Shown one piece after another: positions 17,626 through 25,228 of a stretch of DNA of 48,990 nucleotides. Both the position numbers and the translations under genes were made by a program. The notes beneath the pieces are model-generated. The model did not search any database. It saw only the letters and a list, made by a program, of their open reading frames with translations, and had not been told where the DNA came from. The DNA comes from CAVOBC01 sp963693635 (lineage in GTDB: Bacteria > Pseudomonadota > Gammaproteobacteria > Pseudomonadales > Azotimanducaceae). The first letter of the stretch is position 1. The number at the start of each line of letters is the position of its first letter. The DNA is taken from assembly GCA_963693635.1 (NCBI GenBank), contig CAVOBC010000001.1, positions 1 through 48,990 of the forward strand, read 5' to 3'.

Positions 17626-18581
17626 ATGACCGAGGAATTCAATCAGCCGCAGAGCGGCAACGAGATGCCGCGATTCGGCGGGCAGGCAAGCATGTTTCGC
17701 CTGCCCGTGCACGCTGATGCCGCCGGGTTGGACGTCGCCATCATCGGCGTGCCCCTGGATATCGGTACGAGCAACCGGCCGGGCACCCGTTTCGGTCCCC
17801 GCGGGATTCGAGCGGAATCAGTGCTGGTGCGCCCCTATGGCATGGCCACGCGCGCGGCGCCCTTTGACAGCCTCCAGATTGCGGACATCGGCGAACGTGC
17901 CGATCAACCCGTTCGACCTCAAGGACTCGATTCAGATCATCGAAGCCTACTACGACAGCGTCCTGTTGACGGGAACCAAACCGCTTTCGTTGGGCGGTGA
18001 CCACACAATCGCACTACCCATCCTGCGTGCATTGGCAAGGAAGCACGGCTAGATGGCGCTCGTTCACGTCGACGCGCACGCGGACATCAATGACACCATG
18101 TTTGGCGAGAAAGTGACGCACGGCACCATTTTCCGCCGTGCGCTGGAAGAAGAACTCGTTGATGGCGCGAAGATGTTCCAGATCGGCTTGCGCGCCACCG
18201 GATACAGCGCCGAAGATTTCGACTGGTCCCGGCAACAGGGCGCACGAGTCGTCCAGGCCGAGGCCTGTTGGTACAAATCACTTTCGCCTTTGATGGACGA
18301 GGACGTGCGGCCATTGGTGACAGCACGCCGACGTACCTGAGCTTCGACATTGATGGGCTGGATCCTGCAATCGCGCCCGGCACCGGCACGCCAGAGCCAG
18401 CCGGTTATCGGCGCCCCAAGGGCTCGAGATCATTCGCGGCATGTATGGCACCAACCAGGTTGGCGCAGATCTGGTAGAGGTTTCGCCCCCGTACGACACG
18501 ACCGGCAACACGGCCCTGCTTGCAGCTAACCTTGTCTTTGAAATGCTCTGCAGTTTTCCAGGATGTCAGCGACGGGCCTGA
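17626..18581 (+). pseudogene. agmatinase/guanidinobutyrase family, multiply disrupted
   Basis: A manganese ureohydrolase broken by four lesions. One is a base insertion near 17893-17896 (after LQIADIGE). The second is an in-frame TAG at 18050-18052, just before MALVHVDAHAD. The third is a frame change near 18309-18313 (after PLMDED). The last is a base loss near 18404 (after TPEPAG). Reading across them gives a normal protein of about 318 residues. All metal ligands are retained: GGDH, HVDAHAD and SFDIDGLDPA. Substrate-loop residues remain readable and the frame ends at CQRRA. Conservation between the lesions suggests a very recent loss, or local sequence error. The intact enzyme would hydrolyse agmatine or 4-guanidinobutyrate to urea plus putrescine or GABA. 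Its end overlaps the open frame of the next gene. Confidence 0.88.
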
Positions 18582-18655
18582 GATCCCGCGCAAGAGGCCA
18601 CCAGTCGACGTGCTTCGGATACACTGCGCGCCACACGCCTCTGAGCCCATTACCC

Positions 18656-19309
18656 GTGACACTCGCGATCTTCGATCTGGATGAAACGCTCATAGCAGGC
18701 GACAGCGATCACCTTTGGGGCGAATACGTTGTCGATGCCGGGCTGGTCGATGGTGAGGCGTATCAACGCGCCAACGATGGTTTCTTCGCTGACTACAAAG
18801 CGGGCAAGCTCGACATCCACGCGTACCTGGGTCTCGTGTACTCGGTCTTGACCGCACACCCGCTTGAAACACTGCTCGCGCATCGCGAATTGTTCGTCGA
18901 ACGTTGCATCGTTCCGATCGTTCTGCCGAACGCCATCGACCTCGTTGAAAAGCATCGCCAGCAAGGCCACGAGCTGCTTTGCATCACTGCAACGAGCCAG
19001 TTCATTACCGAACCGATCGTCCGATTGTTTGGCATTGACGACTTGATCGCACCCGTCCCCGAGTTAGCTGACGGACGCTACACCGGCAAAACCGTTGGCG
19101 TTCCCAGTTACGCAGAGGGGAAAGTCACCCGCCTCCATTCGTGGTTGGCAGGGCGCGCTACCACCCTCGCCGACAGCTACGGCTATACCGACTCGATCAA
19201 CGATGTGCCGCTGCTCAAGCTGGTGGCGCATCCGCATGCCGTCGACCCGGATGAGCGCCTCCGCGCAGCAGCCCTGACCGCCGGCTGGCCGGTGATGAGC
19301 CTTCGCTAG
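18656..19309 (+). CDS. HAD-superfamily IB phosphatase (histidinol-phosphatase / SerB-like)
   Basis: The 217-residue HAD phosphatase has motif I FDLDETLIAGDSD near the start, motif II in ITATSQF, and motif III/IV in GKVTRLHSW then DSYGYTDSINDVPLL. The gene order HAD-rppH-ptsP matches PA0335-PA0336-PA0337 of P. aeruginosa. PA0335 is reported to supply histidinol-phosphate phosphatase activity, so that role is plausible here; phosphoserine phosphatase activity cannot be excluded. The GTG at 18656 begins the conserved VTLAIFDLD and is preferred. The frame is open to an ATG at 18563, which would lie inside the agmatinase remnant. The TAG stop is the first three bases of a 56-bp repeat that also supplies the metK stop. 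Confidence 0.87.
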   Translation: MTLAIFDLDETLIAGDSDHLWGEYVVDAGLVDGEAYQRANDGFFADYKAGKLDIHAYLGLVYSVLTAHPLETLLAHRELFVERCIVPIVLPNAIDLVEKHRQQGHELLCITATSQFITEPIVRLFGIDDLIAPVPELADGRYTGKTVGVPSYAEGKVTRLHSWLAGRATTLADSYGYTDSINDVPLLKLVAHPHAVDPDERLRAAALTAGWPVMSLR

Positions 19310-19389
19310 CAGCATCTCACGGTGCCGGATCACCGCGCTGTCGCGCAGGGAACACCGCGGCACCTTGCTTTAGTTCCATGAAAGGTTCC
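19307..19389 (+). repeat. stop-codon-linked repeat, copy 1
   Basis: The core at 19307-19362 matches 32773-32828 at 52 of 56 positions. Weaker similarity continues to about 19389 (both have GAAAGGT near the end). It begins with the TAG stop of the HAD gene. The copy can fold: CGGTG/CACCG and GCGC/GCGC stems, or an outer GGTGCCG/CGGCACC stem. The minus strand of both copies encodes RDSAVIR followed by REMLL, but the substitutions do not favour third codon positions, so a protein is unlikely. Confidence 0.85.
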
Positions 19390-19392
19390 TGT

Positions 19393-19443
19393 CCCAAGAA
19401 CTGTCATCCTGACAATTCTTGGGAGTCGGTTTGCAAGCAAACC
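19393..19443. other. two adjacent perfect or near-perfect hairpins
   Basis: The first hairpin (19393-19423) pairs CCCAAGAA with TTCTTGGG, then after one mismatch TGTCA with TGACA around a TCC loop. The second (19428-19443) pairs GGTTTGC with GCAAACC around AA. Neither is followed by a T run on the plus strand, so simple rho-independent termination is not obvious. They lie between the repeat copy and the gcvH terminator. Confidence 0.6.
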
Positions 19444-19472
19444 TCGCATGAACTTGCAGAAAAGAGGCCTTC

Positions 19473-19501
19473 AGAAAATGGCGGTGCATCCCTGCACCGC
19501 C
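19473..19501 (-). terminator. probable terminator of gcvH
   Basis: On the minus strand a 9-bp stem GGCGGTGCA/TGCACCGCC with a four-base loop (19501-19480) is followed by CATTTTCTG. This resembles a rho-independent terminator with a short T tract. It lies 12 bp past the gcvH stop. Confidence 0.6.
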
Positions 19502-19512
19502 CGCCAGCTGGT

Positions 19513-19914
19513 TCAGGTTTCGTCAGCCCCGGCTTCGCACTGCGCCTGATAGTCGTCTGCGGTCAGTAGATGATCCAGTTCACCGGTGTCGGTCGGTCGA
19601 ATGCGAAAGAACCAGCCCTTGTCGAATGGTGAATCGTTGATGATTTCCGGTTCGTCCTCAAGCGCAGCGTTGATCGCAATGACCTCCCCCGAAATCGGCG
19701 CAAAGATATCTGACGCTGCCTTCACTGATTCGACCACGCCAGCTTCTGTCCCCGCGGTGACCTGCTGCCCAATCTCCGGCAGCTCAACGTAAACCACGTC
19801 GCCCAGTTCTTCCTGTGCGAAGTCACTGACGCCCACCGCCACGGTGCCGTCATCGTCCAGACGCCCCCATTCGTGGGTCGACGCATATCGATAATTCGGA
19901 AGGTATTCAGCCAT
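19513..19914 (-). CDS. gcvH: glycine cleavage system H protein
   Basis: Lipoyl carrier that shuttles the aminomethyl group between the P, T and L proteins of the glycine cleavage complex. The 133-residue protein has the lipoylation site ESVKAASD with K65, and the typical THEWGRLDDDGTVAVGVSDFAQEELGD split across its first 40 residues. It also has DSPFDKGWFF near the C-terminus. GGAG sits seven bases before the ATG at 19914. gcvT and gcvP are not in the window; the gene is alone beside the ubiH-pepP-ygfB cluster. In E. coli gcvTHP occupies that same neighbourhood. A minus-strand terminator follows. Confidence 0.97.
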   Translation of the reverse strand: MAEYLPNYRYASTHEWGRLDDDGTVAVGVSDFAQEELGDVVYVELPEIGQQVTAGTEAGVVESVKAASDIFAPISGEVIAINAALEDEPEIINDSPFDKGWFFRIRPTDTGELDHLLTADDYQAQCEAGADET

Positions 19915-20004
19915 CAGAGGGCTCCAATTTGGCAGATTGATATTGTTGTGACATGAAGAGGCCGGGGCAGTGGAAGAGGCAGGGTATTGCCTCGGGCTTC
20001 ATGT

Positions 20005-21324
20005 TCAACGGCCGCTCGCTAACTTCACGACCTGGCGGCGCAGCAGCGGTGTGCCGGCAACGACTTTCATTGCTTCATTGCACAGCAACGCTGCGACCGG
20101 ATTGCGGTTGCCATACACGCGCCGGAAGGCCTCGACGACCGCCATCGTAGCCAGGTTCTCCGGCTGGCGCTCACGCTCGAAATTCTTGAGCGTCGCTAAT
20201 TGTCCCGGGTCCGCCCGCGTGAGTTCAGCGCGCGTCAGTCGTGTAGCGAGCGCGCTGGCGTCAGCGAAACCGAGATTTGCGCCCTGTCCAGCGAGCGGGT
20301 GGATGGTATGCGCGGCATCGCCCAGGAGCGCAATCCGTGGCGACACATAACGACGAGCGTGACGCTGCTCCAGTTCAAAGCTGAAAGTCGGGCTGATGCC
20401 GGTGACCACACCGAGCACATGCTCAGAAGCGCGGCTCAATCGATCGCACTGCGCTTCAGCAGAAAGCGCGGTGAACGCGGTTGCATCGGCAGTCTCCATC
20501 GACCAGACGAGCGAGACCCTGGCTGGCTCGCTGCGTGTTGATTCACCCTCTGATTCCCGCTCTGGTTCACTCTTTAGATCACTCTCTAATTTAGAGGGCG
20601 CAGATTCGCTGGCAGGCACGAGCGGCAGAAATGCGAGTGGCCCAACATCGGTAAACACCTGCAACGCGGTGCCCTGGTGTGGCCGCTCGACAGCAAGGGT
20701 CGCGACGACGGCAGTCTGGCCATAGGACCAGCGACGCTCACCCAGACCGGCAAGCTCGCGAATGCGCGAGGACTTGCCATCCGCGCCCACCAGCAAACGG
20801 CAGCCGGGCGCGGCATCACTCCCGGTCACGACGACGACATCATCGCCAGCCGTCACGGCCTGCACGTCGAATGCGTACTGCAATGTCACGTTTGGCAACC
20901 CCCGCACCCGCGCCTCAAGGGCATCGAGCAGCACAGCGGTTTCAACCACGTGACCCAGCGCATCACGGCCGATGTCGGCCGCCGCAAAGTCGATGGACCC
21001 GGTGCCCTCCCCGTCCCACACATGCATTGCGTCATACGCACACACCGCATCCGCCGGCAGCCGGTCCCACACGTCAAGGCGTCGCAAGATCGCGGTCGAA
21101 GCCGGGTTGATCGCGAGCACCCCGCCGAGGGCGCCGCCTGTTAACACAAAGTCGCTGTTGCCTGCCGCGACAGGCAACACTGGCGGTTCTCGCGTCGCGG
21201 GTTGGCTCCTGGCGTCGATGACAAGCACATCGTACGCGGTGCCGCCGAGCGCGGCGGCCAGGGTCAGGCCAACAAGGCCGGCGCCGACAATGATGACGTC
21301 GTAATGATCGTAGGTATCAGCCAT
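20005..21324 (-). CDS. UbiH/UbiI/VisC-family FAD-dependent ubiquinone hydroxylase
   Basis: A flavin monooxygenase of aerobic ubiquinone synthesis. Seen: the FAD dinucleotide motif VIIVGAGLVGLTLAAAL at the N-terminus, the second motif LVGADGKSSRIRE, and the GD motif ALLGDAAHTIHPLAGQGAN. The 439-residue protein is longer than its relatives because of a Ser/Glu/Arg-rich insert of about 30 residues (about 243-272), encoded by a 12-bp tandem repeat. The start ATG 21324 overlaps the pepP stop by 8 bases (ATGGCTGA), implying translational coupling. UbiH versus UbiI cannot be separated by eye; the position next to pepP favours UbiH. The frame extends upstream to 21393, but that part lies inside pepP. 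Confidence 0.9.
   Translation of the reverse strand: MADTYDHYDVIIVGAGLVGLTLAAALGGTAYDVLVIDARSQPATREPPVLPVAAGNSDFVLTGGALGGVLAINPASTAILRRLDVWDRLPADAVCAYDAMHVWDGEGTGSIDFAAADIGRDALGHVVETAVLLDALEARVRGLPNVTLQYAFDVQAVTAGDDVVVVTGSDAAPGCRLLVGADGKSSRIRELAGLGERRWSYGQTAVVATLAVERPHQGTALQVFTDVGPLAFLPLVPASESAPSKLESDLKSEPERESEGESTRSEPARVSLVWSMETADATAFTALSAEAQCDRLSRASEHVLGVVTGISPTFSFELEQRHARRYVSPRIALLGDAAHTIHPLAGQGANLGFADASALATRLTRAELTRADPGQLATLKNFERERQPENLATMAVVEAFRRVYGNRNPVAALLCNEAMKVVAGTPLLRRQVVKLASGR
20539..20598. repeat. intragenic 12-bp degenerate tandem repeat in the ubiH-like gene
   Basis: About five imperfect 12-mers of the type GATTCACTCTCT (plus strand). As 12 bp is four codons, unit changes keep the frame. 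They encode four-residue blocks rich in Ser, Glu and Arg on the minus strand. The insert separates two conserved blocks of the flavoprotein (LAFLPLVPAS before, VSLVWSMET after). Confidence 0.6.
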
Positions 21325-22666
21325 CACCAGCCATGAACGCCTCGATTTCAGGGATCGTCTTGGGAATGGCCGGGGTGAGAATCTCGTGACCATCGCGAGT
21401 CACCAGCACATCGTCCTCAATACGAATGCCAATGCCCCGGAATTCGGCCGGGACGTCTGCATCTGCATCGATATAGATGCCGGGTTCTACGGTGGTGACC
21501 ATGCCAGGCTCAAAGACTCGCCATTCGCCGCCAATCTGATATTCGCCCACGTCGTGCACATCGAGCCCGAGCCAGTGGCCAGTCTTGTGCATGTAGAACG
21601 ACTTGTACGCCTCGTCGGCAATCAATGACTCCAACTCGCCCTGTAAAATGCCCAGCGCCAGCATGCCCCGCGTCAACCAGCGCACGGCGGTTTCGTGGGG
21701 TTTGTTCCACAGGTTGCCGGGTCGCACTTCGGCGATCGCCGCAAGTTCCGCATCCAGCACGATATTGTAAAGCTGCTTTTGCGCGTCGGTGAATGACCCC
21801 GACACGGGAAATGTTCGCGTGACGTCTGACGCGTAGTAGCCATACTCGCTGCCCGCGTCAACGAGCACCAGGTCGCCGGCTGCCATCTCCGCGTCATTAT
21901 CAACGTAGTGCAGGATGGTGGCATTGGCACCGCTGCCCACGATTGACGGATAGGCTGGCACCCGCGCGCCGGCCATGCCAAACGTGTGCTGCAACTCGGC
22001 CTCCAGCTGATACTCCATCACGCCCGGCCGGGTCATTTTCATGATCCGTTTGTGTCCTGCGGTCGTGATCTTCGCCGCATGCTTCATCATCTTCAATTCA
22101 GCCGCGCTCTTGAAAAGACGCAGCTCGTGCAGGTATTGGCCCAGCTGAGTCAACTCACCCGGCGGGCGCGTGCCGGACTGGCCGTTGCCCTTGCGGCCGT
22201 TGATCCAGTCGATCAATCGACTGTCGAATTCCCGGTCCTGACCCATGCTGTAGTAAAGCCGCTCCCGGCCTTCAATCAGGCCCGGCAGGATGTCGTCCAT
22301 ATCAGTGATCGGAAACGCATCGTCCAACCCGTGGAGTTGCATGGCACGCTCCGGGCCGGTGATGTGGCCGTGCCAGCGCTCCAAATGGGGATCACGCTCG
22401 CGGCAAAACAGGATGGACTCGCCATGCGGTCGGCCCGGCACCAGCACAAATACCGCGTCCGGTTCACGAAACCCGGTCAGGTAGTAGAAATCGCTGTCCT
22501 GCCGGAACAAATGATCCACATCACTGTTGCGCCCGACCAGTCGCGCGGCAGGCAGGATTGCGATGCTGTTGTCGTCCAGCAGCCCGGCGAGTTCAGAGCG
22601 CCGGTGCCTGAATTCTGTCAACGCAAGCTCAGGACCCCGGGCTGGCAGGGCCGCCGGGTCACTCAC
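21317..22666 (-). CDS. pepP: Xaa-Pro aminopeptidase P
   Basis: Dimanganese peptidase that removes N-terminal residues linked to proline. The 449-residue protein has the creatinase-like N-domain (about residues 1-165) and the pita-bread catalytic domain. Metal ligands are visible: the Asp pair in LVDAGSEYGYYASDVTRTFP, His in TGHWLGLDVHD, Glu in TTVEPGIYI and Glu in GIGIRIEDD. The GTG at 22666 has GAGG eight bases upstream and overlaps the ygfB stop (GTGAGTGA). An ATG at 22690 sits immediately against GAGGAG, which is too close. It is part of the tightly overlapping set ygfB-pepP-ubiH. Confidence 0.95.
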   Translation of the reverse strand: MSDPAALPARGPELALTEFRHRRSELAGLLDDNSIAILPAARLVGRNSDVDHLFRQDSDFYYLTGFREPDAVFVLVPGRPHGESILFCRERDPHLERWHGHITGPERAMQLHGLDDAFPITDMDDILPGLIEGRERLYYSMGQDREFDSRLIDWINGRKGNGQSGTRPPGELTQLGQYLHELRLFKSAAELKMMKHAAKITTAGHKRIMKMTRPGVMEYQLEAELQHTFGMAGARVPAYPSIVGSGANATILHYVDNDAEMAAGDLVLVDAGSEYGYYASDVTRTFPVSGSFTDAQKQLYNIVLDAELAAIAEVRPGNLWNKPHETAVRWLTRGMLALGILQGELESLIADEAYKSFYMHKTGHWLGLDVHDVGEYQIGGEWRVFEPGMVTTVEPGIYIDADADVPAEFRGIGIRIEDDVLVTRDGHEILTPAIPKTIPEIEAFMAGDG

Positions 22667-23216
22667 TGCCACCGCCTCGCATCTCCTCATACAACACCAT
22701 CACTGAAACGCGCACGAATTCGCTGATCTCAACGAAGTCGCGCTCATTCTCGTCCTCGTCCCCGTCGTCGAGATCGATCAGCTCATCGCCCATCTCGATC
22801 AACCTCATGTAGGTCTTGATCGCGTCTTCACCGTCCTCGGAAAGCGCGTCCTCGTCACAGCGGAACGTGCCGAGAAAACCAACACACCAACGCCGCAGCG
22901 CCGCAGTTCGCTCCTTCAGCTCAAGCTCATCATCCGGCAACAGTAATTGAAAACTCAAATCATCCGAGCCGATCAACCCGGCACTGATGCGAAAGACATC
23001 GACGATCTGGTCAAAATTGTCGTAATCGATTTCGTCCGCGATCCACGTCATCAGCCGCGCGGCCATTTCATCGTCGTCGAGGAGATCAGGGCTGCAAAGC
23101 TCACCACACATCAAACCGTGCAGTTCTGCCGGCGATATGTGCGCGCCAACCAGATAGCTGACAGATTCAAAACTGATTTGTTCGGGATCAGAGCCGCCCG
23201 ATTCGTCGTCAAACAT
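22659..23216 (-). CDS. ygfB: YgfB/YecA (UPF0149) family protein
   Basis: A very acidic 185-residue protein. Motifs of UPF0149 are clear: SPAELHGLMCGELCS near residue 28, RRWCVGFLGTF near 108, and the C-terminal EISEFVRVSVMVLYEEMRG. P. aeruginosa YgfB is reported to repress alternative ampDh3-linked beta-lactam tolerance genes; in most species the role is unsettled. It is the first gene of the overlapping ygfB-pepP-ubiH set. GAGGGG precedes the ATG. A divergent promoter for the ZapB-like gene lies just upstream. Confidence 0.93.
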   Translation of the reverse strand: MFDDESGGSDPEQISFESVSYLVGAHISPAELHGLMCGELCSPDLLDDDEMAARLMTWIADEIDYDNFDQIVDVFRISAGLIGSDDLSFQLLLPDDELELKERTAALRRWCVGFLGTFRCDEDALSEDGEDAIKTYMRLIEMGDELIDLDDGDEDENERDFVEISEFVRVSVMVLYEEMRGGGSE

Positions 23217-23254
23217 GATCCCCTCACCGACCCTGCCGTGGCGGGTCTCATTGA

Positions 23255-23283
23255 TTGCCGTTTCTGCGGACGCGCCTTATAGT
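23255..23283 (+). promoter_or_regulatory. candidate promoter of the TIGR02449-zapA unit
   Basis: TTGCCG (23255-23260) and TATAGT (23278-23283) are separated by 17 bp. The predicted transcript would start near 23290, leaving a leader of about 135 bases before the ATG at 23426. Confidence 0.5.
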
Positions 23284-23425
23284 ACCCCACGCTCAGGCTC
23301 GCGTTTGCGTGTGCTGTGGTACGTGTCATGCTGCCGGTTCGGCGGTGCCTGTAGCGCACACGACCGGCTCCCGTGCAGCACGTTTGCGCAAAGAAAGTTC
23401 CCAACCGACCGCCACAACAAAGCGC

Positions 23426-23623
23426 ATGGAAATAAGAGACCTTCTGACCAAGATCGACGAACTCATGGGTCTTGTCGATGAACTCGAGCGCAAGCAGCAG
23501 GGGCTGGAGCAAGACCGTGTGCGTTGGCGCGAAGAGCGGATGCGCCTGCTTGAGCGAAACGAGCAGGCCAAGAGCAAGGTCGAAGCCATGATCATGCGTT
23601 TAAAGTCGCTTGAGGCCGACTGA
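23426..23623 (+). CDS. TIGR02449 family coiled-coil protein (ZapB-like)
   Basis: A 65-residue protein that is nearly all coiled coil: MEIRDLLTKIDELMGLVDEL, then heptad-like ELERKQQGLEQDRVRWREER and LLERNEQAKSKVEAMIMRLK. Its size and its place directly before zapA, opposite ygfB, are those of the TIGR02449 family, thought to act like ZapB in division-ring assembly. That role is inference from context and fold. The frame is open upstream to 23255, but conserved sequence starts at the ATG at 23426. Confidence 0.85.
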   Translation: MEIRDLLTKIDELMGLVDELERKQQGLEQDRVRWREERMRLLERNEQAKSKVEAMIMRLKSLEAD

Positions 23624-23693
23624 GGGCGCCAGAGCAGCGATCGCACTCGCACCCACTGATCCCCCATAACCGCCCCGTCGATCACACGCAAAC

Positions 23694-23699
23694 TATACT
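23694..23699 (+). promoter_or_regulatory. possible -10 box before zapA
   Basis: TATACT in an AT-richer patch, 49 bp before the zapA ATG. No good -35 is seen, so zapA may also be read from the promoter at 23255. Confidence 0.3.
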
Positions 23700-23748
23700 C
23701 TCCACCCACCAGTCATCCGGCCACCCACTAAGAGACGACAAGCCCGCC

Positions 23749-24066
23749 ATGTCAGACGAGTCGCGCACCGTAACTGTAGAGATTCTCGGGAAGGACTATG
23801 AAGTGAGCTGTGCGCCGGACGAGGTCAAGGCGCTCAAGCGATCGGCCGAGTACCTGGACGAGAAGATGAGAGAGATCAAGGACAACTCCCGCATCATCGG
23901 GCTCGACCGAATCGCAGTGATGGCGGCGCTCAACATCAGCAATGACTTCATTCGCCAGACCGCACGAACGGAACAGATCGCCTCGCGCCGGGGTGCCGAT
24001 CTCAAGCAGATCAGCGGCCGCCTCGACGAAGCGCTGGTGAAGTTGAAGTCATCTTCGGGGGATTGA
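23749..24066 (+). CDS. zapA: cell division protein ZapA
   Basis: Binds FtsZ and bundles protofilaments at the division ring. The 105-residue protein has the ZapA core (VTVEILGKDYEVSCAPDE then ALKRSAEYLDEKMREI) followed by IIGLDRIAVMAALNISND and a C-terminal coiled coil. It lies between the ZapB-like gene and the 6S RNA gene, the standard gammaproteobacterial order. Confidence 0.96.
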   Translation: MSDESRTVTVEILGKDYEVSCAPDEVKALKRSAEYLDEKMREIKDNSRIIGLDRIAVMAALNISNDFIRQTARTEQIASRRGADLKQISGRLDEALVKLKSSSGD

Positions 24067-24152
24067 CGACGCCGGATCCGCCTCAAACGCATCTGATCGG
24101 GATTTTTGCGCCGGTGCGCGCTTTGTCGATACCCGATTCGTCGCACAACGCC

Positions 24153-24158
24153 TATAAT
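24153..24158 (+). promoter_or_regulatory. -10 box of the 6S RNA promoter
   Basis: A consensus TATAAT ends seven bases before the predicted 5' end of the 6S RNA at 24165. The -35 region is not obvious. Confidence 0.65.
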
Positions 24159-24164
24159 TGACGT

Positions 24165-24339
24165 GTTCCCTGGGTTGTTGGCCAGTTGACTTGTCCTAAA
24201 CCCTTATGCGATACCCTAGGAGGTCTTTTTCCGTGGCAGTTGTGCACGTCCGCGCGACGGAACGCCTGATGCCAGTTAGAGACCACCGCCTTGAACCGCA
24301 GGGTTCAAGGGCTTTTCCAACAGCGGCAACTTGGGGAAC
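24165..24339 (+). ncRNA. ssrS: 6S RNA
   Basis: The 175-base span begins GTTCCCTGGG and ends CTTGGGGAAC, so the two ends pair as the terminal stem of 6S RNA. The 3' half carries the highly conserved block CGCCTTGAACCGCAGGGTTC followed by AAGGGC, which in E. coli 6S forms a hairpin next to the sigma70-mimicking bubble. Position between zapA and the 5-FCL gene matches ssrS throughout gammaproteobacteria. The RNA binds sigma70 RNA polymerase in stationary phase. End positions are estimated from stem pairing and the -10 box, within a few bases. Confidence 0.93.
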
Positions 24340-24415
24340 AATTCAACGTTAGTCACCGTCGATCGGCAGTCCTGTCGACCACTCCGGTCAGCCATTCCGG
24401 TCATGCACTCCAGTC

Positions 24416-25030
24416 ATGAAGAGTAACGCAACCAGCGCCCGGACCCGCCCGGCGATTCGAACGCTCATGCGACGACGCCGGCGCGCCCTCGGAGCCGGTG
24501 CCCAGCAGCATGCGAGTCGCGCGCTCTGCCGGCGTATCAGTCGTCATCCCTGGTTTCTTCTTGCAAAGAGCGTCGCGGCGTATATCGCGCAGGACGGCGA
24601 AATCGACCCTGCGCCCTTGCTCAAACTCGCGCAACGCGCCGGAAAAACCGGTTACCTGCCAACCTTTCGCACGCTCGATGGCTCGATGGGCTTTCGGCCT
24701 ATCAACCGCATGCTTGTGCCTGGGCGGTTCGGTATCCCGGAGCCGCTGCCTGTCGGGCCGTCACGACACGCCGGCAAAATCGATCTCATCCTGACACCCA
24801 TCGTCGCCTTCGATGCAAGCGGCAATCGTCTCGGCATGGGCGGCGGCTATTACGACGGTACACTCACCGCCGTCCGCGATTCCTGTCGGTCACCGCGGGT
24901 CCTGGGCATCGCACACGGCATTCAGGAAGTGCCCGCGCTCGACGCCGAGTCGTGGGATATCCCGATGACAGCAATCGCGACAGACCGGGGCTGGATACCC
25001 GCCACCGGTAGCCGCCGTTCGCGCCTCTGA
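24416..25030 (+). CDS. 5-formyltetrahydrofolate cyclo-ligase
   Basis: Converts 5-formyl-THF to 5,10-methenyl-THF with ATP, returning stored folate to one-carbon use. The 204-residue protein has the basic N-terminal RRRRRALGAGAQQHASRA region, KIDLILTPIVAFDASGNRLG, and the signature GMGGGYYDGTL. It is the gene usually found just after 6S RNA (ygfA/fau in E. coli); co-transcription with 6S is known there and likely here (77-bp gap, no terminator seen). The ATG at 24416 is supported by the overall length. Confidence 0.95.
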   Translation: MKSNATSARTRPAIRTLMRRRRRALGAGAQQHASRALCRRISRHPWFLLAKSVAAYIAQDGEIDPAPLLKLAQRAGKTGYLPTFRTLDGSMGFRPINRMLVPGRFGIPEPLPVGPSRHAGKIDLILTPIVAFDASGNRLGMGGGYYDGTLTAVRDSCRSPRVLGIAHGIQEVPALDAESWDIPMTAIATDRGWIPATGSRRSRL

Positions 25031-25125
25031 CTACTCGGCTCGCGCCTCGGCGAACTCTGGCGCCAGTGCGTCGAACCCACTACGATGCGCCCATGCATCA
25101 CCATGAGCAGCATCACCCTGAGCGG

Positions 25126-25155
25126 CAGAACTCTGACCAGCAGAACTCTGACCAC
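25126..25155. repeat. 15-bp tandem duplication upstream of def
   Basis: CAGAACTCTGACCAG (25126-25140) is followed directly by CAGAACTCTGACCAC. More degenerate relatives lie just upstream (CAGCATCACC motifs at 25108-25118). The array is in the 198-bp gap before def and adds only a low-complexity extension to the open frame there. Confidence 0.7.
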
Positions 25156-25228
25156 CAACAACAACCCCGATCAGCATCAGCCCGACGAACGCAAACCCGT
25201 CTGGACGGCAATCCAGGATGAAACCCTC

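Noticed and set aside
17407..17712. Cysteine-containing minus-strand frame in the rppH-agmatinase gap
   Set aside because: No family resemblance, no ribosome binding site, and it overlaps the well-supported start of the agmatinase remnant.
19064..19363. Minus-strand frame reading RDSAVIR then REMLL, echoed by a like frame at 32551-32829
   Set aside because: The shared peptide comes only from the 56-bp repeat. The substitutions fall at all codon positions, and both frames run antisense into real genes (the HAD gene and metK).
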